DNA of 64,000 bases, taken from assembly GCA_028280805.1 (NCBI GenBank), contig JANQLB010000125.1, forward strand, positions 50,807 through 114,806, written 5' to 3'. The notes under the pieces are model-generated. The model saw only the letters and a program-made list of their open reading frames with translations. It ran no database searches and was not told the DNA's origin. The DNA is from Tissierellales bacterium (lineage in GTDB: Bacteria > Bacillota > Clostridia > Tissierellales > VENL01). Below, piece after piece: positions 7,882-17,316 of this stretch (position 1 is its first letter; each line of letters begins with the position of its first letter). Position numbers and translations under genes: made by a program.

Positions 7882-8613
7882 CTATTTACCTACTTGTTCT
7901 GATTTGATTTGTTTGAGCATTTCTCTTTCTTCATCATCAAGGTTTTTATTATCCAATAAATCAGGTCTATTTAGGTAAGTAGTTTTTAAAGCTTGAAATT
8001 TTCTCCAATATTCAATTTTTTGATGATTACCGGATAATAATATCTCCGGCACATGAAAACTGTCAAAACTTCTGGGTCTTGTGTACTGAGGATATTCCAG
8101 CAAACCATCATAATGAGATTCATCTATATAGGATTCATCCTTTCCTAATACACCAGTAATCAGTCTTGCAACACAATCAATCAAAACCATTGATGCAAGC
8201 TCTCCTCCTGTTAAAACATAATCTCCAATTGATATTTCATCAGTTATATAATTTTCAATTATCCTATTATCTATACCTTCATAATGACCACATAATAATA
8301 CTAAATGTTTCTCTTTAGATAACTCCTTAGCTAAATCTTGATTTAATAGCTTTCCCTTAGGAGATAAATAGATAATCCTGGACTGCTTTTCCTTAACACT
8401 TTGTATTGCTCTATATACAGGCTGAGGCTGCAAAACCATGCCTGCACCTCCGCCATAAGGGTAATCATCTACCCTGTTATGCTTATTTTCAGAAAAATCC
8501 CTAATATTAACACTGTTTATAGAAATTAGCCCTGAATCAATTGCTCTACCAATTATACTATGGTTTAAACAAGAAAACATTTCCGGAAAAAGAGTTAATA
8601 CATCAATTTTCAT
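7882..8613 (-). CDS. trmD: tRNA (guanine-37-N1)-methyltransferase TrmD
   Basis: A 243-residue SPOUT enzyme that methylates G37 next to the anticodon, preventing frameshifts at proline and other codons, using S-adenosylmethionine. Features are MKIDVLTLFPEMF at the start, DYPYGGGAGMVLQPQP (about 49-64), and the trefoil-knot cofactor loop IGDYVLTGGELASMVLIDCVARL (about 132-154), followed by the flexible HYDGLLEYPQYTRP segment. The ATG overlaps the rimM stop by four bases (ATGA), so the two are translationally coupled, as in most bacteria. Confidence 0.97.
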   Translation of the reverse strand: MKIDVLTLFPEMFSCLNHSIIGRAIDSGLISINSVNIRDFSENKHNRVDDYPYGGGAGMVLQPQPVYRAIQSVKEKQSRIIYLSPKGKLLNQDLAKELSKEKHLVLLCGHYEGIDNRIIENYITDEISIGDYVLTGGELASMVLIDCVARLITGVLGKDESYIDESHYDGLLEYPQYTRPRSFDSFHVPEILLSGNHQKIEYWRKFQALKTTYLNRPDLLDNKNLDDEEREMLKQIKSEQVGK

Positions 8614-9113
8614 TCTATCAATCCTTCAATAGGTTCTATAATAATTTTTTTTTCAGATAAATCTATCTTCTTTACAATATCCTTAACAGCAGGAATCAGA
8701 TATTCTTTTTTCTCATTTTTTACTACATATACATCATTAGCTCCGGGCTGCAAAACATTAGTAATCTTTCCTAATTTAATATCGTTTACAGTATAAACTT
8801 CTAGTCCTATTATATCATGGATAAAGTAGGAGTCTTCAGGTAATTGTACTGCATCACTTTTATGTATTAAGATAAATTTATCCTTAAAACTGATAACATC
8901 ATCTATATTATCATAACCTTTAAACTTTAACATGACAAAGCCTTTATTATACCAGACTTTTTCAATTTCAAGTTCTTTATCTGTTCCTTCTAAGTGAACT
9001 TTTTTAAGTTCTTCATACCTTTTATTATCATTAGTTAAAGGCATTACTTTTACATGCCCTTTAAGTCCATGAGTATTTATAATTTTACCTATTTGAAAAT
9101 AATCTTTCATCAT
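8610..9113 (-). CDS. rimM: Ribosome maturation factor RimM
   Basis: A 167-residue factor for maturation of the 30S head near S19. The N-terminal RimM beta-barrel (FQIGKIINTHGLKGHVKV) and the C-terminal PRC-barrel (DIIGLEVYTVNDIKLGKITNVLQPGANDVYVV, then EYLIPAV) are both complete. The start is taken as ATG 9113 after TAGGTG; the adjacent ATG 9110 is equally possible, while an upstream TTG overlaps the ribosome site. It is coupled to trmD. B. subtilis has ylqD just upstream; that gene is absent here. Confidence 0.95.
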   Translation of the reverse strand: MMKDYFQIGKIINTHGLKGHVKVMPLTNDNKRYEELKKVHLEGTDKELEIEKVWYNKGFVMLKFKGYDNIDDVISFKDKFILIHKSDAVQLPEDSYFIHDIIGLEVYTVNDIKLGKITNVLQPGANDVYVVKNEKKEYLIPAVKDIVKKIDLSEKKIIIEPIEGLIE

Positions 9114-9180
9114 AACACCTACCAAAAAATATATATTAAATTATTGACAAAGCCTTTTACTGATATTCTTACAGTTTACA

Positions 9181-9209
9181 CATTATAATAAACCCCCACA
9201 TTGTGGGGG
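9181..9209 (-). terminator. Hairpin between khpA and rimM, possible attenuator
   Basis: CCCCCAC (9193-9199) pairs with GTGGGGG (9203-9209) around a three-base loop; the minus strand continues TTTATTATAATG. The T-run is interrupted, so this may reduce rather than stop readthrough from rpsP-khpA into rimM-trmD. Confidence 0.5.
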
Positions 9210-9226
9210 AATAATTACAAGTCCAG

Positions 9227-9457
9227 CTACTGAATAATTTCAACAGTGACTCTCTTATTTTCTTTAATAGCAGCAGCTTTAACAACAGTTCTTATTGCCT
9301 TAGCTGTTCTTCCTTGTTTGCCTATAACCTTACCCATATCTTCTGGTGCAACTTTTAGCTCTATAATAATTGATTGTGTACCTTCTACCTCGTTAACTCT
9401 GACCTTTTCAGGATTATCAACAAGATACTTAGCTATAGTTTCAACTAACTCACCCAT
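9227..9457 (-). CDS. khpA: KH-domain RNA-binding protein KhpA (YlqC)
   Basis: A 76-residue protein consisting of one KH domain; the RNA-binding GxxG loop lies in MGKVIGKQGRTAKAIRTVV (about 42-60, GKQG). In other Firmicutes KhpA pairs with KhpB (EloR/Jag) and affects cell elongation and RNA fate. The ATG at 9457 follows AGGAGGTGC, and the gene lies 28 bases after rpsP, as in B. subtilis and streptococci. Confidence 0.93.
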   Translation of the reverse strand: MGELVETIAKYLVDNPEKVRVNEVEGTQSIIIELKVAPEDMGKVIGKQGRTAKAIRTVVKAAAIKENKRVTVEIIQ

Positions 9458-9485
9458 TTATATCGGCACCTCCTAAAGGTAATAA

Positions 9486-9755
9486 TTATTTATTCTTAGC
9501 TTCTTCATATTTCTCTAAAACACCATTTTCCTTAAATAAGACATAAACAGTATCAGTTGGCTTCGCACCATTTCCAAGCCATTTTATAGCTTTTTCATCA
9601 TCAATTCTAATTTCCTTTGGTTGTGAAACAGGATTATATAATCCTATTTCTTCAATAAATCTTCCATCTCTGGGAGAACGAGAATCAGCAACAACTATTC
9701 TATAAAATGGTTTCTTCTTAGAACCCATTCTTTTTAATCTAATTTTAACTGCCAT
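9486..9755 (-). CDS. rpsP: 30S ribosomal protein S16
   Basis: An 89-residue S16 with the diagnostic start [20 protein letters not shown], then [21 protein letters not shown] and the end region [16 protein letters not shown]16 is needed for assembly of the 30S body. It follows ffh by 52 bases and has a good AGGAGG site; no separate promoter is obvious, so it is probably read from the ylxM-ffh promoter. Confidence 0.97.
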   Translation of the reverse strand: MAVKIRLKRMGSKKKPFYRIVVADSRSPRDGRFIEEIGLYNPVSQPKEIRIDDEKAIKWLGNGAKPTDTVYVLFKENGVLEKYEEAKNK

Positions 9756-9807
9756 TATTTCACCTCCTTAGTTTGTAAAAATATATATATATAAATAAAT
9801 TGCTGGC

Positions 9808-11145
9808 TTAAAATGGAAATTTAATGCCTCCTCTTTTTTTCATTACTTTTTCCATACTTGAAAATTGCTTCATCATTTTTTTTGTCTGTTTAAATTGTTT
9901 AAGAAGCTGATTTACATCTTGGATTTTTGTACCACTGCCCATAGCGATTCGCTTTCTTCTGCTGCCGTTAATAATTGATGGATCATGTCTTTCTGCTTTT
10001 GTCATAGATTTTATTATGGCTTCTATTCTAACTAAATCCTTATCATCAACATTCAAATTTTTCATCTGCTTTGAGCCTAAACCCGGTATCATCTCAAGTA
10101 CTGAACTTAAAGGTCCAAGGTTCTTCATTTGTTCAAGCTGATCTAAGAAGTCATCTAATGTAAACTGCTGCGTTCTTAATTTTTTTTCTAACTCAATTGC
10201 CTTTTGAGCATCTAAGTTAGCCTGTGCCTTTTCTATAAGACTTAAAACATCTCCCATTCCTAATATCCTTGAAGCCATTCTATCAGGATGAAAGACCTCG
10301 AATTGATCCAATTTTTCTCCAATAGCTGAAAACTTAATAGGTTTTTCAGTAACAGCCCTAATGGAAAGTGCTGCTCCTCCTCTAGTGTCACCATCTAATT
10401 TAGTAAGAATTACTCCACTGACTTCCAGCTTATCATCAAAAGTTTTAGCTACTGTAACAGCATCTTGCCCCGTCATAGCATCTACAACAAGTAAAATTTC
10501 ATTAGGGTTTACAGATGATTTTATATTTTGCAGTTCTTCCATAAGTTCTTCGTCTATATGAAGTCTTCCGGCTGTATCAATAATAACCAAATCATTTCCA
10601 TGTTTTTTTGCATGTTCTATAGAAGCCTTGGCTATATCTATCGGATTTTGTTTATCTCCCATAGAAAATACAGGAATATCAACTTTTTGTCCTACAACCT
10701 GTAACTGCTTAACGGCAGCCGGTCTATATATATCACAAGCAACCAATAAAGGTCTTTTTCCCTTAGATTTAAGTAAAGAACCTAACTTTCCGGTTGTAGT
10801 AGTCTTACCGGCACCCTGTAATCCACACAGCATAATAACAGTTGGTGGATTGGAACTGTAATTAATCTTGCTTTCAGTTTCTCCCATAAGCTTAGTTAAT
10901 TCTTCGTTTACTATCTTTATCACATGCTGTCCAGGGGTTAAGCTCTCCATTACTTCCTTACCAACCGCTCTTTCTGTTACACTGTTTATAAACTTTTTAA
11001 CTACTTTGAAGTTAACATCAGCTTCTAAAAGAGCCAGTTTAACTTCTCTCATGGCTTCTTTAACATCTTTTTCAGACAGCTTTCCTTTGCCTTTTAATTT
11101 TTTTAAAGTACCTTGAAGCTTTTCGGCTAAACCTTCAAAAATCAT
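9808..11145 (-). CDS. ffh: Signal recognition particle GTPase Ffh
   Basis: A 445-residue SRP54 homologue that binds signal sequences and the 4.5S/6S-type SRP RNA and delivers ribosomes to FtsY at the membrane. The N domain is followed by G1 GLQGAGKTTTTGKLG (about 107-121), DTAGRLHIDEELM (about 190-202), and TKLDGDTRGGAA. The methionine-rich M domain carries the RNA-binding helix-turn-helix with GSRRKRIAMGSGT near 395. The ATG overlaps the ylxM stop by one base (TAATG). The SRP RNA gene itself was not found in this window. Confidence 0.97.
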   Translation of the reverse strand: MIFEGLAEKLQGTLKKLKGKGKLSEKDVKEAMREVKLALLEADVNFKVVKKFINSVTERAVGKEVMESLTPGQHVIKIVNEELTKLMGETESKINYSSNPPTVIMLCGLQGAGKTTTTGKLGSLLKSKGKRPLLVACDIYRPAAVKQLQVVGQKVDIPVFSMGDKQNPIDIAKASIEHAKKHGNDLVIIDTAGRLHIDEELMEELQNIKSSVNPNEILLVVDAMTGQDAVTVAKTFDDKLEVSGVILTKLDGDTRGGAALSIRAVTEKPIKFSAIGEKLDQFEVFHPDRMASRILGMGDVLSLIEKAQANLDAQKAIELEKKLRTQQFTLDDFLDQLEQMKNLGPLSSVLEMIPGLGSKQMKNLNVDDKDLVRIEAIIKSMTKAERHDPSIINGSRRKRIAMGSGTKIQDVNQLLKQFKQTKKMMKQFSSMEKVMKKRGGIKFPF

Positions 11146-11522
11146 TATTTAACCTCCTGGTCATTTTTTAAAATATCTATAATTATAGTTTCAATTCTTT
11201 TAATGTCATTTTTAATAACGTAATCACTTTGTTCTAAGTGAACAGAAATTTTATTAATATGGTCTAATATTTCTTTTATTTTATTTTGGTTGTCATTAAA
11301 CTTCTTAACTAATCCTAGTTTCTGTTCATAGCTGTATAAATGATTTTCTGCTCTTTTAAGATTATCATATACTCCCTGTCTGCTGATAGATAACTGTTCT
11401 CCAATTTCACTTAAAGATAAGTCGTGTATATAATACAGCTCAATCACGTTATACTGCTTTGTACTTAAAAGCTTTCCATAAAAATCAAATAATAAACCTA
11501 CTTCAACAAGTTTTTCAAACAT
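11145..11522 (-). CDS. ylxM: YlxM family helix-turn-helix protein, SRP-associated
   Basis: A 125-residue protein. Residues about 16-65 form a sigma-70 region-4-like helix-turn-helix (LLSTKQYNVIELYYIHDLSL, then SEIGEQLSISRQGVYDNLKRAE). The rest is a helical tail. YlxM genes almost always accompany ffh and ftsY, and the streptococcal protein is reported to modulate SRP activity; the name 'putative DNA-binding protein' rests only on the fold. The stop overlaps the ffh start, so expression is coupled. AAAGGTAG precedes the ATG. Confidence 0.92.
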   Translation of the reverse strand: MFEKLVEVGLLFDFYGKLLSTKQYNVIELYYIHDLSLSEIGEQLSISRQGVYDNLKRAENHLYSYEQKLGLVKKFNDNQNKIKEILDHINKISVHLEQSDYVIKNDIKRIETIIIDILKNDQEVK

Positions 11523-11584
11523 TTAACCATCTACCTTTAAATTAGTATATCCTAAACTGTAAAGTAAAAAACTTGACAGGGTTT

Positions 11585-11613
11585 ATTCTATACTAATTAT
11601 TAAATTTTGTCAA
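11585..11613 (-). promoter_or_regulatory. Promoter for ylxM-ffh
   Basis: TTGACA (11613-11608), a 17-base spacer and TAGAAT (11590-11585) on the minus strand, within the 97-base gap between ftsY and ylxM. An oppositely oriented TTGACA lies nearby at about 11572-11577, making a loose dyad. Confidence 0.65.
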
Positions 11614-11619
11614 CTGGTT

Positions 11620-12621
11620 TTATTCATCAAAAATTGCTTTAACAAAATTCTCGGGATGAAACTGCTGAAGGTCATCTATTTTTTCTCCCACACCAACCAG
11701 CTTCACAGGAACATCCAATTCTGTTTGTACTGCCAAAACTACTCCGCCTTTTGCTGTTCCATCCAGCTTAGTTAATACTATACCTGTAATATCACACGCT
11801 TCTTTAAATACCTTTGCCTGCATAATGGCATTTTGTCCGGTAGTAGCATCAACAACCAGTAAAACCTCTTTAACTGCTTGAGGATATTCTCTTTCTACAA
11901 CTCTAAATATCTTATTAAGTTCATTCATTAAATTTTTCTTATTATGAAGTCTTCCTGCCGTATCACATATCAGAACATCAGATTTTCTGGATTTAGCTGC
12001 CTGTACACCATCAAATATAACAGCAGCCGGGTCTGCACCCTCTTGATGTGATATAATTTCTACACCGGCTCTATTTGCCCATTCTTGTAACTGTTCTATA
12101 GCTGCCGCTCTAAATGTATCTCCCGCAGCTATAAGAACCTTTTTACCCTCTTTCTTAAGTTTTGCTGAAAGCTTTCCAATAGAAGTAGTTTTACCAACGC
12201 CATTTACTCCTACTACCAGTATAATAGCCGGGCTAGGCTCAATGTTTAAAGAATTACTGGTATCTACATCATTTAGTATCTCTGAAAGTTCTTCCTGTAA
12301 TAAGCTTTTTATTTCATTTGGGTCTTGAATATTTCTTTCTTTTACCTTATCTTCTAAATCTTCTATTATTCTCGTGGTGATGTTTACACCAATATCTGCA
12401 GTAATTAAGATTTCTTCCAGTTCTTCAAAAAATTCTTCATCTATTTTTCTATAGTTCTTTAATATATCATTTATTTTTTCATTAATCCCGTCTCGTGTTT
12501 TTGACAAACCTTTTTTCAGTTTTCCAAAAAAACCTTTCTGTTCTTCTTCAATGTTAGCATCAATAGTAATATCTTGTTTATTAATTTCCTCTTTGTCATT
12601 GTTAAAAAATTTTTTTAACAT
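11620..12621 (-). CDS. ftsY: Signal recognition particle receptor FtsY
   Basis: A 333-residue SRP receptor GTPase. A short charged N-terminal segment (about 1-40) replaces the long acidic A domain of E. coli. Then come the N domain and the G domain, with GVNGVGKTTSIGKLS (about 139-153), DTFRAAAIEQLQ, DTAGRLHNKKNLMNEL and TKLDGTAKGG. It acts at the membrane with Ffh. The start ATG 12621 follows AGGAGG and lies 11 bases after smc, giving an smc-ftsY operon. Confidence 0.97.
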   Translation of the reverse strand: MLKKFFNNDKEEINKQDITIDANIEEEQKGFFGKLKKGLSKTRDGINEKINDILKNYRKIDEEFFEELEEILITADIGVNITTRIIEDLEDKVKERNIQDPNEIKSLLQEELSEILNDVDTSNSLNIEPSPAIILVVGVNGVGKTTSIGKLSAKLKKEGKKVLIAAGDTFRAAAIEQLQEWANRAGVEIISHQEGADPAAVIFDGVQAAKSRKSDVLICDTAGRLHNKKNLMNELNKIFRVVEREYPQAVKEVLLVVDATTGQNAIMQAKVFKEACDITGIVLTKLDGTAKGGVVLAVQTELDVPVKLVGVGEKIDDLQQFHPENFVKAIFDE

Positions 12622-12632
12622 AAATATCCTCC

Positions 12633-15600
12633 TTAGCTCACTTTTTCAATCAATTTATCTGATAGTTTAACCGAAATTAGGTTACTTACACCCTTTTCTT
12701 CCATTGTAACACCGTATAGTGAATCAACAACCTCCATAGTTCCCTTTCTATGAGTGATTACTATAAACTGTGTATCTTCAGAAAATTCTTTAAGGAAATC
12801 TGCAAATCTATATACGTTAGCATCATCCAAAGCGGCTTCAATTTCATCAAGTACACAAAATGGTGTAGGCTTTGTCTTTAATATAGCAAAAAGTAATGCT
12901 ATTGCTGTCAATGCTCTTTCTCCTCCAGAAAGTAAAGATAAACTTTGAAGCTTTTTACCGGGAGGTTGAGCAACAATTTCAATACCGCTCTTTAAAATAT
13001 TCTTATCATCAATTAAATAAACATCTGCTTTTCCGCCTCCAAAAAGCTGTTTGAACACCTCTTGGAAGTTGTCTTTGATAATTAAAAAATTCTCCACAAA
13101 TTGCTGTTTAATTTTTTCTTCTAGTTCATCAATTATTTTTCTTAAGGATTCTTTAGCATCCAGTAAATCTTCTTTCTGATTAATTAAGAATTCAAATCTT
13201 TCTTTGACTCTTAGATATTCATCTATAGCTCCAAGATTTACAGTACCTAAATTCTTGATTTCCTGCTTAAGCTCTCTTATTTTCTTCTGAGCTCTAACCA
13301 CATTATCAATTTCACTTTTATAATTAAGTGCCATTTGATAAGACATATCGTATTCATCCCACAGCTTATTATTGAAATTTTCTAATTGAACATTATATTT
13401 TGCATATTTTGCATCTATAGTATTTAAGCTTTTCTGCAAATCATTAATTTTTCTGTTCATTTCTTTAAGCTTATCCTGCTCTCCGTAAAAGGTCTGCATA
13501 AAGTTGCTTCTATCACCTTTTAACTGTTTTAAGCTTAATTCATATTCAAACAGGTCACTACTTAATTTGTTCTTTAATTTATTTAGTTCTTCAAATTTAT
13601 TTTGTATTTCTTCAAGGACTATTTTACATCTTTCTCTTTCTTCATTCTTATCCTTAATTTTTTCAAGTAACAATGATTCTTCATACGATAGTTTGTTTAT
13701 AGACTCTTCTATAGATATAATCTCTTGACTGTAAGAAGCAATAGTTACTTTAATATTTGTAATTTCTTCAATAAGCAAACTTTTTCTTTCTCTGACTAAT
13801 TCAAAGCTTTTCGTCTTAGATGTTATATTATCCTGAGTTAACTCATTTTTATTGGTTAATTCATCTATCTGACTTTTTATTTCTTCTATTTCTCCTTGAG
13901 CTTCTTGTGATTCTGTAAATAACTGATTTTTTTCATTATTATACTTCTCAATTAATCCATCAAGTCTTTTTAACTCATCGTTCATTTGTGTATAATTATT
14001 TTCTAGTTTAGCTATATTTATGTTACAGTCATTTATATCATTATTAATCAAAGACAAATTACTTTCCAGTTCTTCCAAAGCTGTTCTTTGAGTTTTTTCA
14101 TTGGATTGAAGTATATTAAGTTCATTTCTTAACTTCATTATATCTTTGTCAAGCTCTTTAATTTGTCTTTCTCTTCCAAGTAAATTTGTACTGTTAGTTT
14201 TATAGCTTCCTCCCGTCATAGATCCGCCGGAGTTGATAACATCTCCATCTAGAGATACTATCTTTAATGAATAGTTACACATCTTTGATACCTTAATCCC
14301 TGTTTCAATATTTTCAACAATTAAAGTTCTACCTAATAAATTTTTAAAAATATTATCATAACTTTTATCATAATTAATTAAATCACACGCTACTCCTAAA
14401 ACTCCGGGATTGTTTATAAATTTAGCTTCATGACTGTTTATTTCTCTTCCTTTTATAGATGTCATTGGTAAAAATGTAACTCTTCCAAGCTTATTCTTTT
14501 TAAGATGGTCAATTATAAGTTTAGCATCTTGTGGAGTTTCTGTTACAATATTTTGTATTGATGAACCGAGAGCAACTTCTATTGCTTTCTCATAGCTTTT
14601 ATTAACTTGAAGAAGTTCCGCAACTACACCTCTTACACCTTTACCAAATCTATTGTTCTGTTTTGCTGATAACAAAGCATTTTTAACACTTGAGTAAAAA
14701 CCATCATATTCATTTTTCATATCTCTTAATAAATTGTATTTAGAAATCTTTCCTTGAACTTCTGCACTTATCCTGCTTAAATCATTGTTTGTACTGTTTA
14801 ATAGTTGATTAACGTGATTTTTCTCTGTTGAATTTTTTTGTTTAGATTTAGATAACTCTTCTAATTTTTCTTTTGTAGAATTAATCTCCTCACCAGCATT
14901 GTTTATATATATTGTATTTTTCTTTTTACTTTCTTCTAGTTCAGATATCTCATTGTGAATCTGTTTGATTCTTTTGTCAATATTCTGGTTAAATGATATT
15001 AGTCCGTTAATTTTACTCTTTTTTTCAGCTATCAGATTAAAAACCTCAATAATGTCTGCTTTCTTAGATTCAATATCTCTTTCTTCTGATTCAATACTTT
15101 GATTTATTTTGTTTATCTCATTATCTTTATTACTATTTTTACATTCTAATTCTTGTATTTTCTCAGATAAGCTGGATTTTTCTACTTCAAGTTTTTCTCT
15201 TTCTGATTTAATATTTATACTTGTGTGCTTAAAATCTTCCATATCTTTATTAATTCTAGCTATTTCCCTCTCATTAGTACTTAGCTTTTCACTATATAAG
15301 TTTAAATCACCTTGATTTTTTTCAAGATTACTTTTTGTATTATAATTAAGATTTTGTAGTTTTTCAATTTTTTCATCCATAGCTTCAATCTGAGCATTTA
15401 CTTTAGAGTATTTTTCCTCCAGTTCATCTCTTTTATTTTCATTATATTTTACCTGTTTATCAATAACTTCCTTTTGATTGTCTAAATGACTAAGCTGCTC
15501 TTTTAATCTATCTATTTCTCTAATATACAAGTTAACCTCTAGTTCTCTAAGGTCACCGGAAAGCTTATTAAATTCCTTAGCTTTTTGAGATTGCTCTTTT

Positions 15601-16214
15601 AAAGGCTCTACTTGAGTTTCAAGTTCACTAATAATGTCACTAAGTCTTAGTAAATTATCTTTTGTTTTTTCAAGCTTATTTTCGGCTTCTTCTTTTCTAG
15701 TCTTATGTTTAACTATTCCTGCTGCTTCTTCAAAGATTAATCTTCTATCATCAGATTTCGTACTTAAAATTTCATCTATTTTGCCTTGTCCAATTATTGA
15801 ATAACCGTCTTTACCAACACCGGTATCCATGAATAATTCTCTAATATCTTTTAATCTGCAATTTGTTTTGTTTATATAGTACTCACTATCTCCAGATCTA
15901 AAAACTCTTCTTGTAACACATACTTCAGAGTAATCAAGCTTTAACATTTTGTCCTTATTGTCAAGTACTAAAGTTACATCAGCATATCCTAAAGGCTTCC
16001 TTTTCTGTGTACCAGAAAAAATTATATCTTCCATCTTACTGCCTCTAAGCGTTTTAGCACTTTGTTCTCCTAAAACCCATCTGATAGCATCAGCTATATT
16101 ACTCTTTCCGCTGCCGTTAGGTCCAACTACTCCAGTAATTCCACCCTGCAGTTCAACTTCTACTTTATCAGCAAATGATTTAAATCCTTGTAATTCAACC
16201 CGTTTTAAAAACAA
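12633..16214 (-). CDS. smc: Chromosome segregation protein SMC
   Basis: A 1193-residue SMC ATPase. The N-terminal head has Walker A VGPNGSGKSNIADAIRW. Two very long Lys/Glu/Asn-rich coiled coils flank a hinge near the middle (GVRGVVAELLQVNKSYEKAI through DGDVINSGGSMTGG). The C-terminal head has the signature LSGGERALTAIALLFAI and Walker B PFCVLDEIEAALDD. It forms the condensin core with ScpA and ScpB, which are not in this window. The start is TTG 16214 five bases after AGAGGTGG, giving MFLKRVELQGFKSFADK; the upstream ATG 16250 lies inside the preceding gene and has no ribosome site. Confidence 0.97.
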   Translation of the reverse strand: MFLKRVELQGFKSFADKVEVELQGGITGVVGPNGSGKSNIADAIRWVLGEQSAKTLRGSKMEDIIFSGTQKRKPLGYADVTLVLDNKDKMLKLDYSEVCVTRRVFRSGDSEYYINKTNCRLKDIRELFMDTGVGKDGYSIIGQGKIDEILSTKSDDRRLIFEEAAGIVKHKTRKEEAENKLEKTKDNLLRLSDIISELETQVEPLKEQSQKAKEFNKLSGDLRELEVNLYIREIDRLKEQLSHLDNQKEVIDKQVKYNENKRDELEEKYSKVNAQIEAMDEKIEKLQNLNYNTKSNLEKNQGDLNLYSEKLSTNEREIARINKDMEDFKHTSINIKSEREKLEVEKSSLSEKIQELECKNSNKDNEINKINQSIESEERDIESKKADIIEVFNLIAEKKSKINGLISFNQNIDKRIKQIHNEISELEESKKKNTIYINNAGEEINSTKEKLEELSKSKQKNSTEKNHVNQLLNSTNNDLSRISAEVQGKISKYNLLRDMKNEYDGFYSSVKNALLSAKQNNRFGKGVRGVVAELLQVNKSYEKAIEVALGSSIQNIVTETPQDAKLIIDHLKKNKLGRVTFLPMTSIKGREINSHEAKFINNPGVLGVACDLINYDKSYDNIFKNLLGRTLIVENIETGIKVSKMCNYSLKIVSLDGDVINSGGSMTGGSYKTNSTNLLGRERQIKELDKDIMKLRNELNILQSNEKTQRTALEELESNLSLINNDINDCNINIAKLENNYTQMNDELKRLDGLIEKYNNEKNQLFTESQEAQGEIEEIKSQIDELTNKNELTQDNITSKTKSFELVRERKSLLIEEITNIKVTIASYSQEIISIEESINKLSYEESLLLEKIKDKNEERERCKIVLEEIQNKFEELNKLKNKLSSDLFEYELSLKQLKGDRSNFMQTFYGEQDKLKEMNRKINDLQKSLNTIDAKYAKYNVQLENFNNKLWDEYDMSYQMALNYKSEIDNVVRAQKKIRELKQEIKNLGTVNLGAIDEYLRVKERFEFLINQKEDLLDAKESLRKIIDELEEKIKQQFVENFLIIKDNFQEVFKQLFGGGKADVYLIDDKNILKSGIEIVAQPPGKKLQSLSLLSGGERALTAIALLFAILKTKPTPFCVLDEIEAALDDANVYRFADFLKEFSEDTQFIVITHRKGTMEVVDSLYGVTMEEKGVSNLISVKLSDKLIEKVS

Positions 16215-16230
16215 TGTACCACCTCTTTTA

Positions 16231-17316
16231 TTAGAGATTATTAAACTCATTTATGTATTGTTCTATATACTTATTTATATCAATTTTATATTCCTTATTT
16301 TTAATCATAACATAAAAAAATTCCTTAGAAATATCTACCGGCACAACTTTAACTCTTTTAATACCATATTTACTCTTAAGAAGATTTAAATTTGATGAAT
16401 TCTGCCCTGCAATATTTGAAACTTCTTTACTGTTAACTTTAAAAGTAATCTCATTAAATTGTATCTTAGTTTTATCAAAAAAACTATTTAATATTTTCTC
16501 ATATAATTTAGCTTCAACTAATTGTCTGATTGAAGGATGAAAAGGTCCTTCTACAATGTCTTTTTCTAAAGAAATGTTGTCTGTAGGTTGAAGCCCAATT
16601 CTAATTACATCTATCTTATTATATCTAAATATCATTAATAAATCTTTACAAATATTAACTGCTTGACTTAATGTTAACGGTTTACATAAAGAATTTAAAT
16701 ATAACTTTTCTAACAATGTATCCTTTATAACAAGAGTTGGATAAATTCTAACAAAATCAGGCTTTAGTTCTACAATGCCTATAGCAGTCTTAATCGCTTT
16801 AGTTTTTGTATCTCCGGGTAAACCCAACATCATTTGAAGCCCTAGATTAAAATTATATTTTTTAATTAACTTTGCAGACTTTAATACATCTTCAACTGTA
16901 TGTCCTCTATTACTTTTAATAAGAACATCTCTATCTAAAGATTGAACACCTAATTCTATAGTATCAACACTCATTTTGTGTAACAAGTCCAGAATCTCTA
17001 TAGAAATATAGTCTGGTCTGGTAGATAATCTAATATAATCAACAGCTCCTATATCCTTATATTTCTTGGCAGTCTGCAAAAGCTCAATCTGAATCTCTTT
17101 CCTTATTCCTGTAAAGCTGCCGCCAAAAAATGCTATTTCAAGTGTTTTATTATTTATTGGAATAGTTTTTAAATAATCATTTATAGTATGTTCTACTTGT
17201 GTTTGAGTAATATCTGTATATAATCCTGTTACTTTTTTTTGATTGCAAAAAACACAATCATGTGGACATCCTCTATGAGGAACAAAAATAGGAATAATGT
17301 GATGAGTTTTACTCAT
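16231..17316 (-). CDS. Radical SAM protein between rnc and smc
   Basis: A 361-residue radical SAM enzyme. The cluster motif CPHDCVFCNQKKVTG (CxxxCxxC) lies at about residues 18-32, and FFGGSFTG, IELGVQSLD and LQMMLGLPGD follow as the usual beta strands. A C-terminal domain resembles the carbon-chain end of Elp3/YhcC-type proteins. Clostridial genomes keep this gene between rnc and smc; the substrate is unknown. The ATG at 17316 lies six bases after GGGTG and overlaps the rnc stop by eight bases, which implies coupled translation. Confidence 0.85.
   Translation of the reverse strand: MSKTHHIIPIFVPHRGCPHDCVFCNQKKVTGLYTDITQTQVEHTINDYLKTIPINNKTLEIAFFGGSFTGIRKEIQIELLQTAKKYKDIGAVDYIRLSTRPDYISIEILDLLHKMSVDTIELGVQSLDRDVLIKSNRGHTVEDVLKSAKLIKKYNFNLGLQMMLGLPGDTKTKAIKTAIGIVELKPDFVRIYPTLVIKDTLLEKLYLNSLCKPLTLSQAVNICKDLLMIFRYNKIDVIRIGLQPTDNISLEKDIVEGPFHPSIRQLVEAKLYEKILNSFFDKTKIQFNEITFKVNSKEVSNIAGQNSSNLNLLKSKYGIKRVKVVPVDISKEFFYVMIKNKEYKIDINKYIEQYINEFNNL

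Noticed and set aside
9246..9476. Plus-strand frame opposite khpA
   Set aside because: Antisense shadow of the KH-domain gene; no start signals.
15949..16389. A 146-codon plus-strand frame opposite smc
   Set aside because: It is antisense to the conserved Walker A region of smc, has no ribosome site and a composition typical of a shadow frame.
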